NCBI GenBank assembly: GCA_004556155.1
Contig: SFIM01000006.1
Location: 27,122 to 91,121, forward strand
Reading direction: 5' to 3'
DNA: 64,000 nucleotides
DNA from: Clostridiales bacterium
GTDB lineage: Bacteria > Bacillota > Clostridia > Christensenellales > Aristaeellaceae
Numbering within the stretch: the stretch's first letter is position 1; every line of letters starts with the position of its first letter. Made by a program: the position numbers and the translations under genes. Positions 55,671-63,972 of this stretch are shown in pieces. The notes below the pieces were generated by a model, which was given only the letters and a program-made list of their open reading frames with translations, was not told the DNA's origin and searched no databases.

Positions 55671-56615
55671 TTACCGGCCCAGCAGCGCCGCGCCGATGAT
55701 GCCCGCGTCGTTGCCCAGCTGAGCCAGGGCGATTTCGGGCATGGGCAGCACGGGATACATCAGATACTTGGGCAGCAGCTCCCTGACCGCATCCAGCAGG
55801 AAATCGCCCGCGCGGCTGACTCCGCCGCCCAGCACGATCATATCCGGATCCAGGAAGGATACGACGTTGTTGATGGCGATGGTCAGGTACTTGACATAGC
55901 GGCGGAACACGCGGTTGGCGATGTCGTCGCCCTCCTTGGCCAGGTCAAACACCGTCTTGGCGGTGATCTTGTCCACATCGCCGTTCACGGCCTTCAGGAT
56001 GGCGCAGTCGGGATGCAGCGCGCAGGCTTCCTTGGCCATGCGGATGATGGCTGTGGCCGAGCAGTAGCGCTCAGTGCAGCCGCACTTGCCGCAGGTGCAG
56101 GGGATACCGTCCACCTCGATGATCAGGTGGCCCAGCTCGCTGGCCGCGCCGTGCGCGCCGGACCAGATTTTGCCGTCCACAATGATGCCCGCGCCCACTC
56201 CCGTGCCCAGGGTGAGGAAAACGGAGGAGCTGGTATTGCGGCTTACGCCCGCCTGATACTCGGCCCAGCCGGCCACCGTCGCGTCGTTATCGATGAAGAT
56301 GGGCAGGTCGTAGTAGGATTTCAGCTCGTCGCGCAGGGGAATGTTGCGCCAGCCGAGATTGGTGCAGAAGATGACGCGGCCGGTTTTCTGCTCGGCAATG
56401 CCGGGAATACCGATGCCGATGGCGGCGATATCCTGCGTGGTCAGCTTCGCCTCGTCCAGGAGCTTGGCGATGCACGCGGCCATATCGCGCACAATGTCGG
56501 CGTAGGGACGCTTGGCCAGGGTAGGGGTTTCGGCCTTGCGCAGGATCTTGCCATCCTCGCTGACCAGGCCGACGGCGATGTTGGTGCCGCCCAGATCGAT
56601 GCCGATGTAGTACAT
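55671..56615 (-). CDS. ROK-family glucokinase
   Basis: Phosphorylates glucose, or a related sugar, with ATP. The 314-residue product starts with IGIDLGGTNIAVGLV, and has the zinc-binding CTCGKCGC motif (residues near 180) and the ATP-binding LGGGVSRAGD segment. ATG 56615 follows AAGGAG; the TTG at 56621 is less likely. The gene lies right after hprK, so catabolite control and sugar phosphorylation are linked in position. Confidence 0.93.
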   Translation of the reverse strand: MYYIGIDLGGTNIAVGLVSEDGKILRKAETPTLAKRPYADIVRDMAACIAKLLDEAKLTTQDIAAIGIGIPGIAEQKTGRVIFCTNLGWRNIPLRDELKSYYDLPIFIDNDATVAGWAEYQAGVSRNTSSSVFLTLGTGVGAGIIVDGKIWSGAHGAASELGHLIIEVDGIPCTCGKCGCTERYCSATAIIRMAKEACALHPDCAILKAVNGDVDKITAKTVFDLAKEGDDIANRVFRRYVKYLTIAINNVVSFLDPDMIVLGGGVSRAGDFLLDAVRELLPKYLMYPVLPMPEIALAQLGNDAGIIGAALLGR

Positions 56616-56647
56616 AATCAAAGTCTCCTTTGTAACGGATGATTGAG

Positions 56648-57580
56648 TTACAGCTTCATATCCTGCATGCGTTGCTGCATCATTTCATTGGTGCGGCGAT
56701 CCAGCTCCTGCGCGGCGGAATAACCCAGCTTTTTCAGGCTGAAGTTGCGCGCGGCCACCTCGATGATGATGGCCAGGTTGCGGCCCGGACGCACGGGAAG
56801 CACGATGCGGGGCACCTTCACATCCATGATGGAGGTGTATTCGTCCGTCAGGCCGTAGCGGTCGTATTCCTTGGTTTCATCCCATTTTTCCAGGTGCACC
56901 ACCAGGTCGATGGACTTGCGCATCAGCACCGAGCCGATGCCGTACATGGCCTTGATATCGATGATGCCGATGCCGCGGATTTCCATCAGGTGGCGCACCA
57001 TCTCGGGGGATTCGCCCGTCAGGCGATCGTCCGATACCTTGCACACATCCACCACGTCGTCCGCCACCAGCTGATGGCCGCGCTTGACCAGCTCCAGCGC
57101 CGCTTCGCTTTTGCCTACGCCGCTGCGGCCGGTGATCAGCACGCCCACGCCGTATACCTCCAGCAGCACGCCGTGCAGCGTTTCGCGCGGAGCCAGGCAC
57201 TGGCGCATGTAGATGATGGCGTTCATGAAGAAACGGGTGGTTACTACGTCCGTCTGGAAAACAGGCACGTCGTGCTCCTTGGCCAGGGGGACCAGCTCCT
57301 CCGGCGGGCGCATGCCGCGGCACAGGATGACGCACGGGATGGGATAGGAAAAGAACTTGCGCAACCGCGCCACCCGAACCTCGGGCTCCAGCGATTCCAG
57401 ATAGCCCATCTCCGCTTTGCCGATGACCTGCGGACGCTCCATGGCGAAGTATTCGTAGTGCCCGGCAAATTGCAGGCCGGGACGGTTCAGGTCGGCCGAT
57501 TCGATAGGCCATTCATTTTTGGAGGAGGCGCACAGCGTGGTAAGCGACAGCGCCTTGACAAAATCATCAACCCGGATCAA
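56648..57580 (-). CDS. hprK: HPr kinase/phosphorylase
   Basis: Phosphorylates HPr at Ser46 in response to glycolytic intermediates, which drives CcpA control. The 310-residue product has P-loop GRSGVGKSE, DDVVDV, and the family signature MEIRGIGIIDIKAMYG. Start is TTG at 57580, 7 bases after GGAGG. The length then equals B. subtilis HprK. It is followed by the ROK kinase gene. Confidence 0.96.
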   Translation of the reverse strand: MIRVDDFVKALSLTTLCASSKNEWPIESADLNRPGLQFAGHYEYFAMERPQVIGKAEMGYLESLEPEVRVARLRKFFSYPIPCVILCRGMRPPEELVPLAKEHDVPVFQTDVVTTRFFMNAIIYMRQCLAPRETLHGVLLEVYGVGVLITGRSGVGKSEAALELVKRGHQLVADDVVDVCKVSDDRLTGESPEMVRHLMEIRGIGIIDIKAMYGIGSVLMRKSIDLVVHLEKWDETKEYDRYGLTDEYTSIMDVKVPRIVLPVRPGRNLAIIIEVAARNFSLKKLGYSAAQELDRRTNEMMQQRMQDMKL

Positions 57581-57618
57581 GCTTCCACCTCCGTAAGCAG
57601 ATAACAATCGTATCCTAT

Positions 57619-57647
57619 ATTACATCATAAAGCCAGACATTTGTCAA
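57619..57647 (-). promoter_or_regulatory. Promoter for hprK
   Basis: On the minus strand TTGACA (57647-57642), 17-base spacer, TGTAAT (57624-57619). Confidence 0.65.
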
Positions 57648-57713
57648 TGCGAGAAAGAATACACATAATAGTTAAATAAATTACTTATATTGTAACAATT
57701 TCGTTGCAATTTG

Positions 57714-57742
57714 AGGCGAAATCCATTACAATAGAAGCAGCA
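57714..57742 (+). promoter_or_regulatory. Promoter of the ZorAB-like motor operon
   Basis: TTGCAA (57714-57719), 17-base spacer, TACAAT (57737-57742), 22 bases before the ATG at 57764. Confidence 0.7.
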
Positions 57743-57763
57743 TTACCAAGGGAGGAACGCCGT

Positions 57764-59350
57764 ATGCAGGACCTGATGCAAAAGCTTACCGGAAATCTGA
57801 TCGATTTATTGATATATGGCGCCATCGCGGCCGTGTGCCTGACGGGGTTTATCAAGTGTACAATCGTTTGCCGCTCCTGCGCGCGGGCATTGCGCCGCGC
57901 TGTGCACCGGCTGGAAATGATGACGCTGAAGGATGGCTCCCAGCCCGTGTGGCAGGATCCGCTGTTCCTGGGCAAGCGCATGCGCACGGCGTGGAAGCGC
58001 TTTCTGGTCAACGCCGAGCAATTGGACAGCCGCGGCATGAACTGCAATGCGGAGGATTACATCAACGACGATACCGTAATCTACGAGCATTGCCACACGC
58101 AGCTGGGCGAGGTGATCCCCGGCATCCTGACCTCGCTGGGCATCCTGGGCACGTTTATCGGCCTGGTGCGCGGCCTGGGTGCGCTGAACCTGTCCGACGC
58201 GGCCAGCACCATGACGGGCATTTCGGATATGATCAACGGCATGAACTTTGCCTTTGGCACCTCCATTGCGGGCTGCTCGTGCTCGCTGGCCTTTAATATC
58301 CTCAACCACGCAGCCATCGGCTCGGCGCAAAAGGCGCTGGATGAATTTTACGAGGCCTTTACCGAGTTTGTCATGCAGCAGCCGCTGAGCGATAACGTGC
58401 AGGCCATTTGCCAGCAGGAGGATCGCGCGGCATTCCTGCGCCATGCGGTGACGGAAATCGGCGACCGCGTCAGCAGCGGTATGACCGTGGCGGTGGAAAA
58501 GAGCCTGGCTCCCGTGGCGCAGTCCATGAATCGCTTTATCGCCGGGCAAACCCAGGCGCAGATCGAAGGGCTGGATCAGATTGTGGGCGCGTTTATCAAC
58601 CGCATGAACGGCGCGCTGGGCGGGCAGTTTACGCAGCTTGGGCAAACGCTGACGGCCATCAACCAATCTCAGCATATGGATTATGATACGCTCAACGCTT
58701 CGCTGCAGGCGGCTTCGGCCATCATGGGCGGCATGCAGGATACCGGCACGCTGATGCATCAGGTGGCCGATCGTATGGCCGAGTATGCTTCCGACGCGGC
58801 TTCGCTGCGCGATCAGCAGGGCGATTTTGCCCAGAAAACGCAGGAGCTTTTGAATGCCATGCATGCCGCTGCGCAGGAGCAGACGGATTATTTGATGAAC
58901 CTGCGCGCCGGCCATGACCGGCTGCAGACCAGCATGCAGGAATACGCCCAGTGGAGCGGGCGCGTGCTGGAGGCTGTACATCAGCAGGCGGACGCATCGG
59001 GCGCGGACGCGCAGAAGATGGCCGACGCCATGCGCGACAGCAGCCGCGAGCTGAGCCAGAGCTATACCTCCTTTGTGGAAAACATCAGCGGCGGTCTGTC
59101 CCGCACCATGGGCCTGTTTGAAGAAAACATGCACGCCGTGGTGTCCCTGCTGGACGGCAAGCTGGAAAGCATTGAAAAAACGGCCAAGACCGCGCAAAGC
59201 GCCTATACCGATAAGGCGGATCGCCTGAACGCCGGCACCGACGGGCTGCTCTCCGCCCTGTCGCAGCTGCAGCGCGCCCTGGGCGATATGACCCGCAGCG
59301 TGCAGGCGGCGGGCGACGCGCTGGGCGAAAAGGCGGATAAGGAGGGCTGA
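57764..59350 (+). CDS. MotA/TolQ/ExbB-type channel protein with long tail (ZorA-like)
   Basis: A 528-residue membrane protein. Three spans are predicted: residues 11-34, 117-138 and 160-180. The last two match the conserved MotA/TolQ/ExbB pair: GILTSLGILGTFIGLVRGLGAL and FAFGTSIAGCSCSLAFNIL. After residue 180 comes a 350-residue helical tail, rich in Gln, Ala and Ser with heptad-like hydrophobics. The tail resembles the ZorA tail of Zorya. Flagellar MotA has no such tail. ATG 57764 has GGGAGG upstream. First gene of a three-gene operon; the partner gene follows after 2 bases. Known family members convert ion flow into rotation or force. Confidence 0.82.
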   Translation: MQDLMQKLTGNLIDLLIYGAIAAVCLTGFIKCTIVCRSCARALRRAVHRLEMMTLKDGSQPVWQDPLFLGKRMRTAWKRFLVNAEQLDSRGMNCNAEDYINDDTVIYEHCHTQLGEVIPGILTSLGILGTFIGLVRGLGALNLSDAASTMTGISDMINGMNFAFGTSIAGCSCSLAFNILNHAAIGSAQKALDEFYEAFTEFVMQQPLSDNVQAICQQEDRAAFLRHAVTEIGDRVSSGMTVAVEKSLAPVAQSMNRFIAGQTQAQIEGLDQIVGAFINRMNGALGGQFTQLGQTLTAINQSQHMDYDTLNASLQAASAIMGGMQDTGTLMHQVADRMAEYASDAASLRDQQGDFAQKTQELLNAMHAAAQEQTDYLMNLRAGHDRLQTSMQEYAQWSGRVLEAVHQQADASGADAQKMADAMRDSSRELSQSYTSFVENISGGLSRTMGLFEENMHAVVSLLDGKLESIEKTAKTAQSAYTDKADRLNAGTDGLLSALSQLQRALGDMTRSVQAAGDALGEKADKEG

Positions 59351-59352
59351 GC

Positions 59353-60351
59353 ATGAGCAGGCACATGAGCCGCGCGCGCCGGGGCGGCGACGGCGGCACG
59401 CACTGGATATCCTATTCGGATATGATGTGCTCGCTGCTGCTGATGTTCATCCTGGCCATCACGCTGTGTATTTATCATTATTATACGCTGCTGGATCAGG
59501 TGGGCGAGCAGCAGGCTCAATTGGAGGCGGCGCAGATTACCCTGAGCCAGAAGGAAAAGGATTTGGAAACCACCCGCGTGGAGCTGATGGGCAAGGAGGA
59601 GGATCTGGCGGCTATCCAGATTCAACTGGATACCAAGGAGCAGGATCTAAACGCCGCCCAGGTGAAATTGAGCGAACGCGAGGCTGAGAACGAGCGGCTG
59701 CTGGCGCAGATTGTGCTCAAGGAGGCTGACCTGGCCGACCAGCAGAACCGCATCGACGCATTGCAATTGGTGCTGGCCAACCAGGAAAAGGAGCTGAGCG
59801 ACTACCAGGCGCAGATTGCCGACATTCTGGGCGTTCGCACCCGCATTGTGCAGGAGCTGAGCGCCCAGCTGGCCAGCGCGCGCATATCGGCTACGGTGGA
59901 TGAAAAGACGGGCGATATTGTGCTGGACAGCAGCCTGATGTTTGAAACAGGCAGCAGCACCCTCAAGGCCGAGGGTCTGGCGCAGCTGAATCGTCTGATT
60001 CCCGTATACCTGGGCGTGCTTTTGCAGGATGAATACCGCGACTATGTGGCGGAAATTATAATAGAAGGACATACCGATTCTACCGGCAGCTACGAGCATA
60101 ACCTGGAGCTGTCGCAGAACCGCGCGCTCAACGTGGCCAAGTACTGCCTGAACATGGGCACCCTGACCCAGACGCAGAAAACGCGGCTCAAGTCCATCAT
60201 CACCGCGCAGGGCCGCAGCTTCTCCGATCCAGTCTATGATGAAAATGGCGTCGAGGATCAGGAGCGCTCCCGCCGCGTGGAAATCAAATTCCGCTTGAAG
60301 GATGCAGAAATGATTCAGCGCATGAACAGCATTCTGTCCTCTATGGAGTGA
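59353..60351 (+). CDS. MotB/OmpA-type partner protein (ZorB-like)
   Basis: A 332-residue membrane protein. A single N-terminal span (residues 19-42) starts with WISYSDMM, in which Asp23 matches the ion-translocating Asp of MotB/ZorB. Then a coiled coil of six 14-residue units (residues 64-147). The C-terminal OmpA domain (about residues 189-315) has EGHTDSTGSYEHNLELSQNRA, the peptidoglycan (DAP)-binding signature, and SRRVEIKF. Such proteins anchor to the wall. Gap from the previous gene is 2 bases, so they act as a complex. Confidence 0.85.
   Translation: MSRHMSRARRGGDGGTHWISYSDMMCSLLLMFILAITLCIYHYYTLLDQVGEQQAQLEAAQITLSQKEKDLETTRVELMGKEEDLAAIQIQLDTKEQDLNAAQVKLSEREAENERLLAQIVLKEADLADQQNRIDALQLVLANQEKELSDYQAQIADILGVRTRIVQELSAQLASARISATVDEKTGDIVLDSSLMFETGSSTLKAEGLAQLNRLIPVYLGVLLQDEYRDYVAEIIIEGHTDSTGSYEHNLELSQNRALNVAKYCLNMGTLTQTQKTRLKSIITAQGRSFSDPVYDENGVEDQERSRRVEIKFRLKDAEMIQRMNSILSSME
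59542..59793 (+). repeat. 42-bp (14-codon) tandem repeats in the ZorB-like gene
   Basis: Six units of 14 codons follow the pattern L-S-x-K-E-x-D-L, with conserved Lys-Glu and Leu at fixed places. They build a rigid coiled coil between membrane span and OmpA domain. Confidence 0.7.
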
Positions 60352-60356
60352 AAGCG

Positions 60357-60866
60357 ATGAAATATGTAGCCATTTTTATGGTCGTTCTGGTGATCGCCGC
60401 GGCGGGGCTGGGCGCGTATACCTATGCCAACGCCCGGCTGCAGGTGGTATCGGTGGAGCTGAAAACGGCCGCCGGAGGCGAGCGCGTCCAGGAGTTTACC
60501 GCCCTGCAGACGGCGGTGGACCGCGGCGCGCTCAACGGCACGGCCTTTACCGAAAGCGTGCCGGGCACGGCGGCGGATTACAGCTTTTTTACCTATACCT
60601 TCCGGCTGCGCAACGGCGGGCTCATCGACGCGGAGATGGTGGAAATACAGCACATCCCCGCCAACGGCGATGTGCTGGCCTATGCCACCAGCGACGCTTC
60701 GCAGGTAAACGCCAATACCATCGTATCCGCCGGGGGCGAACGCGACGTGTGGAGCGTGGTGCTGACCAGCGCGCAGAACCAGACCGACCGCCAGGTATCG
60801 CGCAGCTTTAAGATTACCTATTACATTTGGGGCATCCCGATGAGCGTGACGGCCAAATACAACTAA
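60357..60866 (+). CDS. Third motor-operon protein, membrane-anchored, unknown
   Basis: A 169-residue protein with one N-terminal span (residues 3-24) followed by a beta-rich domain of about 140 residues. The pattern of alternating hydrophobic residues (FFTYTFRLRNGGLIDAEMVEI, VWSVVLTSAQ, FKITYYIWGIPMSV) suggests an immunoglobulin-like or FxLYD-like fold, but I do not recognise the family. It overlaps the previous stop if GTG 60348 is used, but ATG 60357 has GGAG 8 bases upstream and is preferred. Last gene of the operon; a terminator follows at 60874. Confidence 0.72.
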   Translation: MKYVAIFMVVLVIAAAGLGAYTYANARLQVVSVELKTAAGGERVQEFTALQTAVDRGALNGTAFTESVPGTAADYSFFTYTFRLRNGGLIDAEMVEIQHIPANGDVLAYATSDASQVNANTIVSAGGERDVWSVVLTSAQNQTDRQVSRSFKITYYIWGIPMSVTAKYN

Positions 60867-60873
60867 TAAGAAT

Positions 60874-60912
60874 ACCGGCGCCTTTCATTGCGAAAAGCGC
60901 CGGTGTTGTTTT
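60874..60912 (+). terminator. Terminator of the motor operon
   Basis: Stem ACCGGCGC/GCGCCGGT (60874-60881 with 60897-60904) with partly paired interior, followed by GTTGTTTTT. Confidence 0.75.
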
Positions 60913-60924
60913 TGCTTTTGAAAA

Positions 60925-61257
60925 TTAGAATACCACTACCAGCAGCATCTTGAACTTTTCCTTGCCGAACACCGCGTGCGGGTGATCCTTAGGCATCACG
61001 ATGGATTCGCCAGTGTGCAGGATGTATTTTTCACCGTCGATGGTGATTTCACCCTCGCCGTCCAGGCAGGTGACAAAGGCGTCGCCGCCCGCCTTGTGGG
61101 AGCTGATTTCCTCGCCCTTATCAAAGGAAAACAGGGTGATGCTTACATTGCTGTTCTGCGCCAGGGTTTTGCTGACGATCTGCCCATCCTGATAGGCAAC
61201 CTGATCGCGCAGCACCAGCACCTGCGCCTTGTCGATGTTTTTCATGGGACCGTTCAT
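60925..61257 (-). CDS. Cupin-domain protein
   Basis: A 110-residue single-domain cupin. Residues 30-105 carry GEEISSHKAGGDAFVTCLDGE (metal His region) and the second motif PKDHPHAV. Such small cupins bind a metal and often act as dioxygenase, isomerase or sensor. Function unknown. ATG 61257 has GGAGG 8 bases upstream. It is convergent with the motor operon and divergent from DUF1003. Confidence 0.85.
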   Translation of the reverse strand: MNGPMKNIDKAQVLVLRDQVAYQDGQIVSKTLAQNSNVSITLFSFDKGEEISSHKAGGDAFVTCLDGEGEITIDGEKYILHTGESIVMPKDHPHAVFGKEKFKMLLVVVF

Positions 61258-61335
61258 TTTTAAAACCTCCTTCAAGGGTTGTTTTCCTTGCTATTGTAGC
61301 ATGCCCGGATAGACGGGTCAATCAAGCAAATTTTC

Positions 61336-61364
61336 TTGCCGAAACCGGGCCTATATGCTATACT
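61336..61364 (+). promoter_or_regulatory. Promoter for DUF1003 gene
   Basis: TTGCCG (61336-61341), 17-base spacer, TATACT (61359-61364). Confidence 0.65.
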
Positions 61365-61400
61365 GATTTTATCAATCGGCTTTGGCCGGAGGAAAAACGC

Positions 61401-61934
61401 ATGAAAATGAACGATGAAAGACGCAAGGTCATCAAGGAACTGCTGGATGTGACGGATCGGGAGTTCACCGATGAAGAGCTGATACGCCAATTGACCCTGA
61501 CGGGCATCACACAAAGAGCTGCGCAGGATGAAAAAAGCACCTTGGGGCAGCGCGCGGCCGATGCGGTTGCGCGGTTCGCGGGCAGCTGGGCGTTTATCTT
61601 CAGCTTTATTGCGGTGATGGTGCTGTGGATGGCGGGCAATGTTCTGCTGGCGTCCCGCGCCTTTGACGCTTACCCGTTTATCCTGCTGAATTTGGTGCTA
61701 TCCTGCATTGCCGCGGTGCAGGCTCCGCTGATTATGATGAGCCAGAACCGCCAGGAGGCAAAGGATCGCCAGCGCGCGGAGAACGATTATCGCGTGAACC
61801 TGAAAAATGAGCTGATCATCGATGATCTGTACCGCAAGCTGGATCGCATATTGGAAAATCAACAACGAATTGACCAGCGCCTGGAGCGCCTGGAACAAAA
61901 CAACCAGCGAAAGGAAAAAGAACAACATGTGTAA
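61401..61934 (+). CDS. DUF1003 membrane protein
   Basis: A 177-residue protein with two membrane spans near residues 61-82 and 91-113. The DUF1003 core FAGSWAFIFSFIAVMVLWM, FDAYPFILLNLVLS, and APLIMMSQNRQEAKDR matches well. A coiled coil follows to the end. Role unknown. Start ATG has GGAGGAAAA upstream. It overlaps the next gene by 8 bases. Confidence 0.9.
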   Translation: MKMNDERRKVIKELLDVTDREFTDEELIRQLTLTGITQRAAQDEKSTLGQRAADAVARFAGSWAFIFSFIAVMVLWMAGNVLLASRAFDAYPFILLNLVLSCIAAVQAPLIMMSQNRQEAKDRQRAENDYRVNLKNELIIDDLYRKLDRILENQQRIDQRLERLEQNNQRKEKEQHV

Positions 61935-62748
61935 GAAAATCATCGCGCTGCTGCTGTCCCTGCTGCTGCTATGCCTGACCGCCGCTGCCTTTGCCTCCGA
62001 GGCTGTGCTGACGCTGCGCGACGTTACGCCCGAGGACAATTACAAAATCAAGCTGACCCGCAAAATCATGCTCGCTCCTCCCAATGAGCTGGCGACCCGC
62101 AACTATCATGTGCAGCAGGGCGCTACGACGGACGGCGAGTTTGCCTATATGATCATGGAAAACCAGGTGGATCATCTGTGCTCTATCTGGAAGGTGAATA
62201 TGCAGGATTGGACGGTTGCAGATACCGTATACGGCCTGGATCTCTCCCACGGCAACTGCATGGGCTACAATCCCGCCCGCAAGCAGCTGGTGGTGGTGCA
62301 TAACAAGCCGCGTTATAATACCCTGAGCTTTGTGGATACCGATACGCTGCAAATTGCCGAAACCGTGCAGCTTAATCAGGATATGTACGCCATCGGCTAT
62401 TGCGAAAGCCGCGATCAGTATGTGGTGGGCATCAGCGGCACCTTTAACTTTATGATCCTGGACGGTCAGCTCAATAAGGTGGCCTATTATTATGGCAAGG
62501 ATACCGGCCTGGTCAAGCAGGGTGTGGACTGCGACGACAAGTATATCTATTTCCCCCAGAACAACAAAGACTGCACCGTGAACCAGATTGTCATCTACGA
62601 TTGGGATGGCAACTATATCAATACCGTACGCGTCGGCTCCTTCCAGGAGATCGAGGATGTGTTCCATGTGGGCGACGATCTGTACATCGCCTTCAATGCC
62701 AGCGGATCGTATGTGTATCAGGGCAGGCTGGAAGAAATCAAGCAATAA
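61927..62748 (+). CDS. Exported beta-propeller-like protein
   Basis: A 273-residue exported protein with signal peptide KKIIALLLSLLLLCLTAAAFA. The mature part has repeated hydrophobic-aromatic beta-strand units with DTDTLQIAE, LDGQLNKVAYY, and YDWDGNYINT, which resemble propeller blades. No catalytic motif is seen. It is translationally coupled to DUF1003 by an 8-base overlap. Function unknown. Confidence 0.75.
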   Translation: MCKKIIALLLSLLLLCLTAAAFASEAVLTLRDVTPEDNYKIKLTRKIMLAPPNELATRNYHVQQGATTDGEFAYMIMENQVDHLCSIWKVNMQDWTVADTVYGLDLSHGNCMGYNPARKQLVVVHNKPRYNTLSFVDTDTLQIAETVQLNQDMYAIGYCESRDQYVVGISGTFNFMILDGQLNKVAYYYGKDTGLVKQGVDCDDKYIYFPQNNKDCTVNQIVIYDWDGNYINTVRVGSFQEIEDVFHVGDDLYIAFNASGSYVYQGRLEEIKQ

Positions 62749-62774
62749 TGAACTGGCGGATAAACCGGATGAAG

Positions 62775-62812
62775 AAGCGGCTGCTTCCTGTATAGGGAGG
62801 CGGCTGCTTTTT
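62775..62812 (+). terminator. Terminator after the propeller-like gene
   Basis: A 14-bp stem (62775-62788 with 62796-62809, three wobbles), loop of seven and a T5 run. Confidence 0.75.
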
Positions 62813-62923
62813 GCTTAGAATCTTTTCACCCCCTCTCCGCCCCTGCATAGCATGAAAATGTAAGCCGCGACGCGGCCAATCGCCCTGCGGATCATCCCAG
62901 GGCAAATGCAAGGAGGAGAGGGT

Positions 62924-63718
62924 ATGTCTTTCTACTCTTATAAGAACGCCGACCCTGCCAACAGCCCCGGTGAAATTTCGGGCAGCGCGCTGGACGGACT
63001 GAATGAAAAGGTGTGCATCCAGGTGCAGCGGGTGTACGATAGCTGCTTGCAGCAGGAACAGCTGACCAACAAGGATGTGACCATCACCAGCTATGCGCAG
63101 GTGGTGAACAAGTGCTGCTGCAATAATTCCAACGAGACTACGCCTCCGGCCAGTGCGCCTGTGCCGCCCATCACCTTTGAAAGCTGCCGCTCCAGCACTA
63201 CGGATATCGATATCTCCAATCTGACGGTCGAGCGCCTGTGCGATCGTCCCTGCTTCGCCCGTGTGCGCGGCTATATCGATATCCCCATCGATATCCTGTT
63301 TACCGACTCCCGCTGCGTGGAATACATCGGCAAGGGCGTTGTGCGCGTAAACAAGGATGTGCTGCTCAGCGTTCCCGACGATTCCATCGTGCCCTATACG
63401 CTGGAGGGCATGGCCAGCGCCATCTGCGTATCCGGTACCTACCGCGGCGACAATGTGTTCCGCCTGACCATCTGCGTGTCCATCATCCTCAAGGTGCTGG
63501 CGCGGGTGGAAATCCTGATTCCCAGCTACGGCTTCTGCTCCATTCCGCCCTGCGAGGAGTTTGCCGACAACGTCTGCGACGAATTCTTCTCCCTGCCGCT
63601 GTTCCCCTCGCTCAATTTGTGCGAGAATACGGCATCCGATAATACGACCAACACGGGCGGCTGCGGCTGCAATAACAGCTGTGGCTGCAACCGCTGCAAC
63701 GGAAATTGCAATAACTGA
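62924..63718 (+). CDS. Cys-rich protein, possible spore-coat type
   Basis: A 264-residue protein without signal peptide or span. Residues 28-46 (EKVCIQVQRVYDSCLQQEQ) match the first part of Clostridia coat-like proteins. A Cys triplet follows (NKCCCNN), a central hydrophobic beta region (residues 100-210), and a C-terminal Gly/Asn/Cys tail, GGCGCNNSCGCNRCNGNCNN. Such tails suit disulfide cross-linking of coat or exosporium layers. ATG 62924 has AGGAGGAG upstream. A sporulation role is inferred from composition only; no SigE/K promoter was recognised. Confidence 0.7.
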   Translation: MSFYSYKNADPANSPGEISGSALDGLNEKVCIQVQRVYDSCLQQEQLTNKDVTITSYAQVVNKCCCNNSNETTPPASAPVPPITFESCRSSTTDIDISNLTVERLCDRPCFARVRGYIDIPIDILFTDSRCVEYIGKGVVRVNKDVLLSVPDDSIVPYTLEGMASAICVSGTYRGDNVFRLTICVSIILKVLARVEILIPSYGFCSIPPCEEFADNVCDEFFSLPLFPSLNLCENTASDNTTNTGGCGCNNSCGCNRCNGNCNN

Positions 63719-63745
63719 AATTAGAAAAATACGTGCGGAACGGTG

Positions 63746-63780
63746 CGCCGGGGAGCAAAAACGCTTCCCGGCGTGTTTTT
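63746..63780 (+). terminator. Terminator after the Cys-rich gene
   Basis: Stem CGCCGGGGAGC/GCTTCCCGGCG (63746-63756 with 63763-63773, one wobble), loop of six, then TGTTTTT. Confidence 0.85.
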
Positions 63781-63897
63781 ACTGTGGATGGATTGTGGAT
63801 AAAAAGCGAACGGAATAGTTGCTAATGATTGAGTGATATACTATATATTGCTAAAAATACGAATGTTCTATGGAATAATACTGAAGTATATACGGAA

Positions 63898-63972
63898 TTG
63901 AAAAAACCTTCAAAAAAACCTTAAAAAACTTCAAAAAAGGTGTTGACAAGAGGAGGGGAGATGTGCTATTAT
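63898..63972 (+). promoter_or_regulatory. Strong promoter with UP-element-like A-tracts at right edge
   Basis: Phased A-runs (63900-63938, repeating CTT-A6) precede TTGACA (63943-63948), an 18-base spacer, and TATTAT (63967-63972). The layout resembles stable-RNA (rRNA/tRNA) promoters. The gene it drives begins past 64000, so its identity is unknown. Confidence 0.6.

Noticed and set aside
57704..57763. An upstream start for the ZorA-like protein
   Set aside because: The extra residues overlap the promoter -35 and -10. The ATG at 57764 has a perfect GGAGG.
57764..60866. A complete Zorya defence system
   Set aside because: No ZorC, ZorD helicase or ZorE nuclease is present. The next genes are a cupin and DUF1003, so only the motor pair and a new gene are supported.
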